DNA from: an uncultured Bacteroidota bacterium | Lineage (GTDB): Bacteria > Bacteroidota > Bacteroidia > NS11-12g > UBA955 | DNA length: 10,427 nt | Direction of reading: 5' to 3' | Assembly (NCBI GenBank): GCA_903953615.1 | Contig: CAJBKH010000341.1 | Coordinates: forward strand, 1 to 10,427 | Position numbers and translations under genes: made by a program | Notes under the pieces: generated by a model | What the model was told of the DNA's origin: nothing | Seen by the model: the letters and a program-made list of their open reading frames with translations, nothing else | Database searches by the model: none | Shown here: positions 6,668 through 10,427 of the stretch, one piece after another | How the letters are laid out: each line of letters opens with the position of its first letter | Position numbering within the stretch: the stretch's first letter is position 1

Positions 6668-6690
6668 GTTTCAAAAATAAGGTTCCTTTG
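6661..6690 (+). promoter_or_regulatory. Possible promoter for the mlaE-mlaF-S46 unit
   Basis: TTTG (6661-6664) is followed after 18 bp by TTCCTTTG (6683-6690), which matches TAnnTTTG at all but one fixed base. The start point would be near 6697, about 23 bases before the ATG at 6720. A second imperfect candidate, TATATTTA, is at 6694-6701. Both are weak. Confidence 0.3.
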
Positions 6691-6719
6691 CAGTATATTT
6701 ACACCCTTTTTTAACATAA

Positions 6720-7463
6720 ATGAATTTAAGTTTCTTTTATCATTTTGGAAGGTACCTCATATTCTTAAGGAGCATGCTGTATAGGCCTGAAAAAATGAAT
6801 GTTTTTTTTCAGCGCTTGTTCGATGAGATGACAAAAATCGGCATTGGTTCATTGGCTATTGTTGCGATTACTTCGCTATTTATCGGTGCTGTTACAACAG
6901 TTCAAACAGCTTATCAATTGGTTAGTGGATTAATTTCAAAAACTGTCATTGGCACCATCGTATCGGATAGTACCATGTTAGAATTAGGTCCTACAATTAC
7001 TTGTCTTGTTTTGTCTGGTAAGGTGGGCGCTCATATTTCTTCTGAAATTGGCAATATGCGCATTAGTGAACAAATTGATGCGTTAGAAGTAATGGGCATT
7101 AACGCACCAGGTTATTTAGCATTACCTAAAATTTTAGCGGGTATTATTATGATCCCTATTTTAAATATCATAGCTATAACCTTGAGTATTTATGGCGGTT
7201 ATGTGGCGGGTGAATTATCAGGTATATTAACACATGAACAATTTGTGGTTGGTGCGCAGTCAACTTTCAAAGGTTTTACTTTGTTTTTTAGCATGATTAA
7301 GGCTTTTACATTTGCTTTTATCATTACATCTGTGAGCAGTTACCAAGGTTATTTTACAAAGGGTGGCGCTTTAGAAGTTGGAGAAAGCAGCACCAAAGCA
7401 GTTGTTTATAGCTCGGTACTTATTTTGTTTTTTGATTATTTATTGGCCGAATTATTATTGTAA
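6720..7463 (+). CDS. mlaE: MlaE/YrbE-type ABC transporter permease
   Basis: This inner-membrane permease belongs to the MCE/Mla lipid transport family, which moves phospholipids between inner and outer membranes. It has the usual length (247 residues), an amphipathic N-terminal interfacial part (1-40), and about five hydrophobic segments (near 42-70, 84-100, 134-165, 186-206, 228-246). The family core is clear: ELGP at 88-91, then the SGKVGAHISSEIGNMRISEQ segment from 99, followed by IDALEVMG, and near the end SYQGYFTKGGALEVGESSTKAVV from 207. The ATP-binding partner starts 5 bp after its stop. The MCE-domain substrate-binding subunit (MlaD type) is not in the window. The direction of lipid flow cannot be told. 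Confidence 0.93.
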   Translation: MNLSFFYHFGRYLIFLRSMLYRPEKMNVFFQRLFDEMTKIGIGSLAIVAITSLFIGAVTTVQTAYQLVSGLISKTVIGTIVSDSTMLELGPTITCLVLSGKVGAHISSEIGNMRISEQIDALEVMGINAPGYLALPKILAGIIMIPILNIIAITLSIYGGYVAGELSGILTHEQFVVGAQSTFKGFTLFFSMIKAFTFAFIITSVSSYQGYFTKGGALEVGESSTKAVVYSSVLILFFDYLLAELLL

Positions 7464-7468
7464 TAGAG

Positions 7469-8206
7469 ATGATTGAATTAATAAATATCAATAAAAGTTT
7501 TGATGACAAACAAGTTTTGTTCGATATCAATGCGCAATTTTTGAGTGGTAAAAACAATCTTATTATTGGCGCTAGTGGAGGTGGCAAAAGTGTGATGATG
7601 AAATGCATGGTCGGCCTCTTGCATCCAGAAAGTGGGCAGATTGAATTTGACAAACGCGATATGCTTTCGCTCGACGAGCAACAACTGCGAGAAGTTAGAA
7701 GAGAGATAGGCATGTTATTCCAAGGTACTGCCCTATTCGATTCACTTACTATTGAGCAAAACATTGAATTCCCATTGCGCATGTTCAGCAAAATGACTAT
7801 GGCTGAAAGACGCGACCGTGTAAACTTTTGTTTGCAGCGTGTTAACCTAGAGAATATAAATAACAAATATCCCAGTGAAATTAGTGGAGGCATGAAAAAG
7901 CGAGTCGGAATTGCCCGTGCGATTGCTTTGGATATAAAATATTTATTTTGCGACGAACCCAATAGCGGTCTCGACCCTATCACCTCGCGCCTCATAGATG
8001 CCCTGATTGACGAGATTACAAAAGAATATGGCATCACTAATATAGTGAACAGTCACGACATGAAGACTGTATTTGACATTGGGGATCATATTCTATTTAT
8101 GTACAAAGGTGCCGTGCGTTGGGAAGGCAGTCGCCAAGACCTCAGTCACGCCCAGAAAGAAATCAAAGAATTAGACGAATTTATACAAGCCAGTTATTTC
8201 CACTAA
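7469..8206 (+). CDS. mlaF: MlaF-type ABC transporter ATP-binding protein
   Basis: This cytoplasmic ATPase powers the MlaE-type permease encoded just before it. The 245 residues contain Walker A GASGGGKS (34-41, K40), a Q-loop at Q85 in FQGTALF, the signature ISGGM (138-142), Walker B YLFCDE (158-163, with D162 and the catalytic E163), the D-loop SGLDP (166-170) and the switch H196 in NSHDM. All nucleotide-contact motifs are intact. The FQGTALFDSLT and GMKKRVGIARA wording is typical of the MlaF branch rather than of amino-acid or metal importers. It starts 5 bp after mlaE and ends 5 bp before the S46 peptidase gene, so the three are very likely co-transcribed. The long open frame on the opposite strand across this gene is a shadow. 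Confidence 0.94.
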   Translation: MIELININKSFDDKQVLFDINAQFLSGKNNLIIGASGGGKSVMMKCMVGLLHPESGQIEFDKRDMLSLDEQQLREVRREIGMLFQGTALFDSLTIEQNIEFPLRMFSKMTMAERRDRVNFCLQRVNLENINNKYPSEISGGMKKRVGIARAIALDIKYLFCDEPNSGLDPITSRLIDALIDEITKEYGITNIVNSHDMKTVFDIGDHILFMYKGAVRWEGSRQDLSHAQKEIKELDEFIQASYFH

Positions 8207-8211
8207 AAAAA

Positions 8212-10353
8212 ATGTTACAATTAATTAAGAAAGCAGTTCCCGTATTTGTTTTTGCCCTTTTGCTTCAGTCGCACAAAACCGACGAAGGCATGTTTCCACT
8301 CAGTCAGTTGAATCAAGTTGATTTTAAAGCAGCAGGGTTCAATATCTCTCAAACCGATGTCTACAATCCCGATGGTGTAGCACTTACCGACGCCTTGGTG
8401 CGACTAGGTGGCTGCACGGGTTCATTTGTTTCTGCAGAAGGCCTTATTGTTACCAATCATCACTGTGTTTTCGGATCGGTGGCAGGCGTCAGTAATAAAG
8501 ACAATGATTATTTAGAAAACGGTTTTTATGCCGCAGATAAAACCAAAGAGTTGAAAATTGGATTGACTTGCCGTATTACCAAGAGCTATGAAGATGTTAG
8601 TTCTAGCGTATTAGATGGTGTTAAGCCCGATATGACACCAGCGAAAAAAGGAGAAGTTATTGCACAGAATATAGAGTTAATTAGAAGTGTAGAACAGGCC
8701 AAACATCCAGACATGACCATTGAAATTAGTGAAATGTTTGTGGGGTATAGTTATACCTTGTTCCGTTACCAAACCCTCAAAGATGTTCGTTTGGTATACG
8801 TACCGCCTCGCACCATTGGTGAGTTTGGTGGCGAAACCGACAATTGGGAATGGCCAAAACACACAGGTGATTTTAGCTTTGTAAGAGCCTATGTAGGCAA
8901 AGATGGCAAACCAGCAGATTACAGTGCCGATAACGTACCTTATGTTCCTAAAAAGCACTTAACCATTAATCCAAAAGGCACCAAAGAAAAAGACTTGGTA
9001 TTTATTTTGGGTTACCCTGGCACTACCTATCGCCATGAGCCATGGCAGTTTTTGGAATACCAACAAGAATTTGTCTTGCCATTTATCAGTGAGTGGTATG
9101 GTTGGCGGATAAATAAAATGGAAGAATTGGGCAAAACCGATAGAGACCGCTATCTAAGATTGGCTGGTACTATTAAAAGTTTGGCCAATACAAAAAAGAA
9201 CTTTGAAGGCAAAATGCATGGCTTAAAAGAGACAGGCTTGTTAGACACTAAAAAAGATGAGCAAGAGCGATTGCAAAACCAAATGACTGGCAAGCAAGAC
9301 ACCCGTTTTTTCACCATTATCGATAGCTTGTACAGCAAACGTTTGGCTTCGGCCCAACATGATTTATTATTGAACCGTTTCAATAACGACTGTGGCACTT
9401 ATACTGCAGCATTAATCATTGAAGCGAATAAAATACCAAAAGAAAAATTGCCAAAAGGCAAATTACCAAAGCCAAGTGACACCCTATTTTGGACCAAATG
9501 GAAAACAGATGTCACTAAAGTATTGAAAGAAAAATACCGCATAGCCGATAGAGAATTGGATGAAGCCATTTTAGGTGAATTGGTAAAAAGAGGTCATAAT
9601 TTACCGCAAGCAGCTAGCATAAATTCTTTGAAAAAAATGAAGGACCCAGCCAAATGGACCATCAAAGCGTTTAAAGAAAGTTATTATGATGAACCTGCTA
9701 TGCTTTACAAAATGTTGGATAGTGTGCCATGGTTGGTTTACAAAAACAAGTCTCAGATGAGTCTACTTGCAGCGCAAATGCGACCAGAATTAATTCAACT
9801 ATCGGAATCTCAAACCAAAATGAATGATTTGTTAGATGACCAATTGCCTTTGTTATTAGATGCCAAATTGAAATACGGCAAAAAGAAATTTGTACCCGAT
9901 GCCAATAGCACTTTGCGTTTTACCTATGGTTATATCAGTGGCTATAAAGAAGGTTTGAACAAACATAGAGAGCCCTACACACACCGCAAAGAAATATTCG
10001 ACAAGAATGCTACCGACAATGTAGATTATAGATTATCTACCCCGGTGCGCGACCTATTAAAAACCGAAGTAATTGCATCAGAATTGCTAGATCCAACCAC
10101 GAATGATTTGGTGGTTTGTATGCTTTATAATTTAGATACAACAGGCGGCAATAGTGGCAGTCCGGTGATGGATGCCAATGGCAATTTAGTGGGCGTTAAT
10201 TTCGACAGAGCTTATACTGCTACTTTAAATGATTACAGTTGGAATGCTGATTACAGTAGAAGTATTGCCGTTGACATTCGCTATGTTTTATTTACCATGA
10301 AGTATTTGAACCATGCAGATAATTTATTAACTGAAATGGGCGTGAAACTTTAG
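8212..10353 (+). CDS. S46-family dipeptidyl peptidase, DPP11-like
   Basis: S46 enzymes are periplasmic serine peptidases that remove dipeptides from oligopeptides in Bacteroidota and some Proteobacteria. The 713 residues match family length. An N-terminal signal sequence (K6-K7, hydrophobic 8-18) precedes the DEGMFPLSQL start of the mature part. The trypsin-like fold shows TNHHC (81-85, catalytic H84), GGETDNWEWPKHTGDF (206-221, D220 the likely acid by its 136-residue spacing from the His) and GGNSGSP (645-651, nucleophile S648). An alpha-helical cap lies between the two halves. R666, in NFDRAY, is 18 residues after S648, the place of Arg673 in P. gingivalis DPP11, which binds acidic P1 side chains (DPP7 has Gly). 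Asp/Glu specificity is therefore inferred. I start at the ATG at 8212; the frame is open upstream to 8119, but that part overlaps mlaF and lacks a signal peptide. Confidence 0.93.
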   Translation: MLQLIKKAVPVFVFALLLQSHKTDEGMFPLSQLNQVDFKAAGFNISQTDVYNPDGVALTDALVRLGGCTGSFVSAEGLIVTNHHCVFGSVAGVSNKDNDYLENGFYAADKTKELKIGLTCRITKSYEDVSSSVLDGVKPDMTPAKKGEVIAQNIELIRSVEQAKHPDMTIEISEMFVGYSYTLFRYQTLKDVRLVYVPPRTIGEFGGETDNWEWPKHTGDFSFVRAYVGKDGKPADYSADNVPYVPKKHLTINPKGTKEKDLVFILGYPGTTYRHEPWQFLEYQQEFVLPFISEWYGWRINKMEELGKTDRDRYLRLAGTIKSLANTKKNFEGKMHGLKETGLLDTKKDEQERLQNQMTGKQDTRFFTIIDSLYSKRLASAQHDLLLNRFNNDCGTYTAALIIEANKIPKEKLPKGKLPKPSDTLFWTKWKTDVTKVLKEKYRIADRELDEAILGELVKRGHNLPQAASINSLKKMKDPAKWTIKAFKESYYDEPAMLYKMLDSVPWLVYKNKSQMSLLAAQMRPELIQLSESQTKMNDLLDDQLPLLLDAKLKYGKKKFVPDANSTLRFTYGYISGYKEGLNKHREPYTHRKEIFDKNATDNVDYRLSTPVRDLLKTEVIASELLDPTTNDLVVCMLYNLDTTGGNSGSPVMDANGNLVGVNFDRAYTATLNDYSWNADYSRSIAVDIRYVLFTMKYLNHADNLLTEMGVKL

Positions 10354-10395
10354 AATCAGGTAGATTTTTAAAATTTAGAACTTTTAAAGCCATAA

Positions 10396-10423
10396 ATAAC
10401 AGGGACCTTATAAAACCTGTTAT
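10396..10423. repeat. Inverted repeat after the S46 gene, possible terminator stem
   Basis: ATAACAGG (10396-10403) and CCTGTTAT (10416-10423) are perfect 8-bp arms around a 12-base spacer, 42 bases after the S46 stop codon. The window ends four bases later with no T tract in view, so a terminator role is possible but unproven. Nothing else is seen in bases 10354-10427. Confidence 0.4.
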
Positions 10424-10427
10424 AATA

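Noticed and set aside
7420..8037. Long minus-strand open frame (205 codons) opposite mlaE/mlaF
   Set aside because: It lies antisense to an ATPase with every catalytic motif intact, its product is a Ser/Ile/Arg-rich string without family features, and no promoter fits.
7469..8206. Walker A with Gly-Gly-Gly and no Thr in MlaF as a sign of a dead ATPase
   Set aside because: GASGGGKS still fits the GxxGxGK[S/T] consensus and the Walker B Glu, signature and switch His are all present.
8119..8211. Upstream extension of the S46 peptidase frame
   Set aside because: It overlaps mlaF, is Arg/Gln-rich and would bury the signal peptide; the ATG at 8212 places the signal sequence at the N-terminus.

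Overview
The window looks like an ordinary chromosomal segment of an AT-rich member of the phylum Bacteroidota. The evidence is a protein with a type IX secretion (T9SS) C-terminal sorting domain, an S46 dipeptidyl peptidase, a saproxanthin/flexixanthin-type carotenoid gene (CruF family), promoters of the TTTG / TAnnTTTG type, A-rich leaders without Shine-Dalgarno sites, and the grouping of recF, a TPR membrane protein and ribH. I would not go below phylum level, although Chitinophagales or Sphingobacteriales relatives fit.

Layout. Bases 1-104 are the lysine-rich 3' end of an unidentified + strand gene, closed by a hairpin terminator (133-161) shared with the convergent minus strand unit. That unit reads pdhA (2410-1409), then a TPR membrane protein (1350-652), then ribH (640-164), with no terminator visible between genes, so it is probably one transcript. 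A 54-bp divergent gap holds a good Bacteroidota-type promoter for pdhA. The + strand unit recF, a DUF721/DciA-like gene and a CruF-like carotenoid gene (2465-4506) leaves from the same gap. A strong bidirectional terminator (4532-4566) separates it from a convergent single-gene T9SS cargo (5886-4582). An SDR oxidoreductase follows on the minus strand (6667-5975). A + strand unit of mlaE-like permease, mlaF-like ATPase and S46 peptidase (6720-10353) fills the rest, with only 5 bp between successive genes.

How the genes work together. The pieces are mostly housekeeping: central carbon metabolism (pdhA), riboflavin synthesis (ribH), replication and repair (recF with a DciA-like partner), pigment synthesis, envelope lipid transport (MlaEF), periplasmic peptide digestion (S46) and a secreted surface protein. 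All genes are intact and there are no gene-free stretches over 300 bases. I see no mobile element, CRISPR array, tRNA or rRNA.

I found no convincing undescribed system. The points most worth a second look are the predicted acidic-residue specificity of the S46 peptidase, the unassigned N-terminal region of the T9SS cargo, the overlapping divergent pdhA/recF control region, and the unusual operon partners (carotenoid gene with recF/DciA, peptidase with MlaEF).
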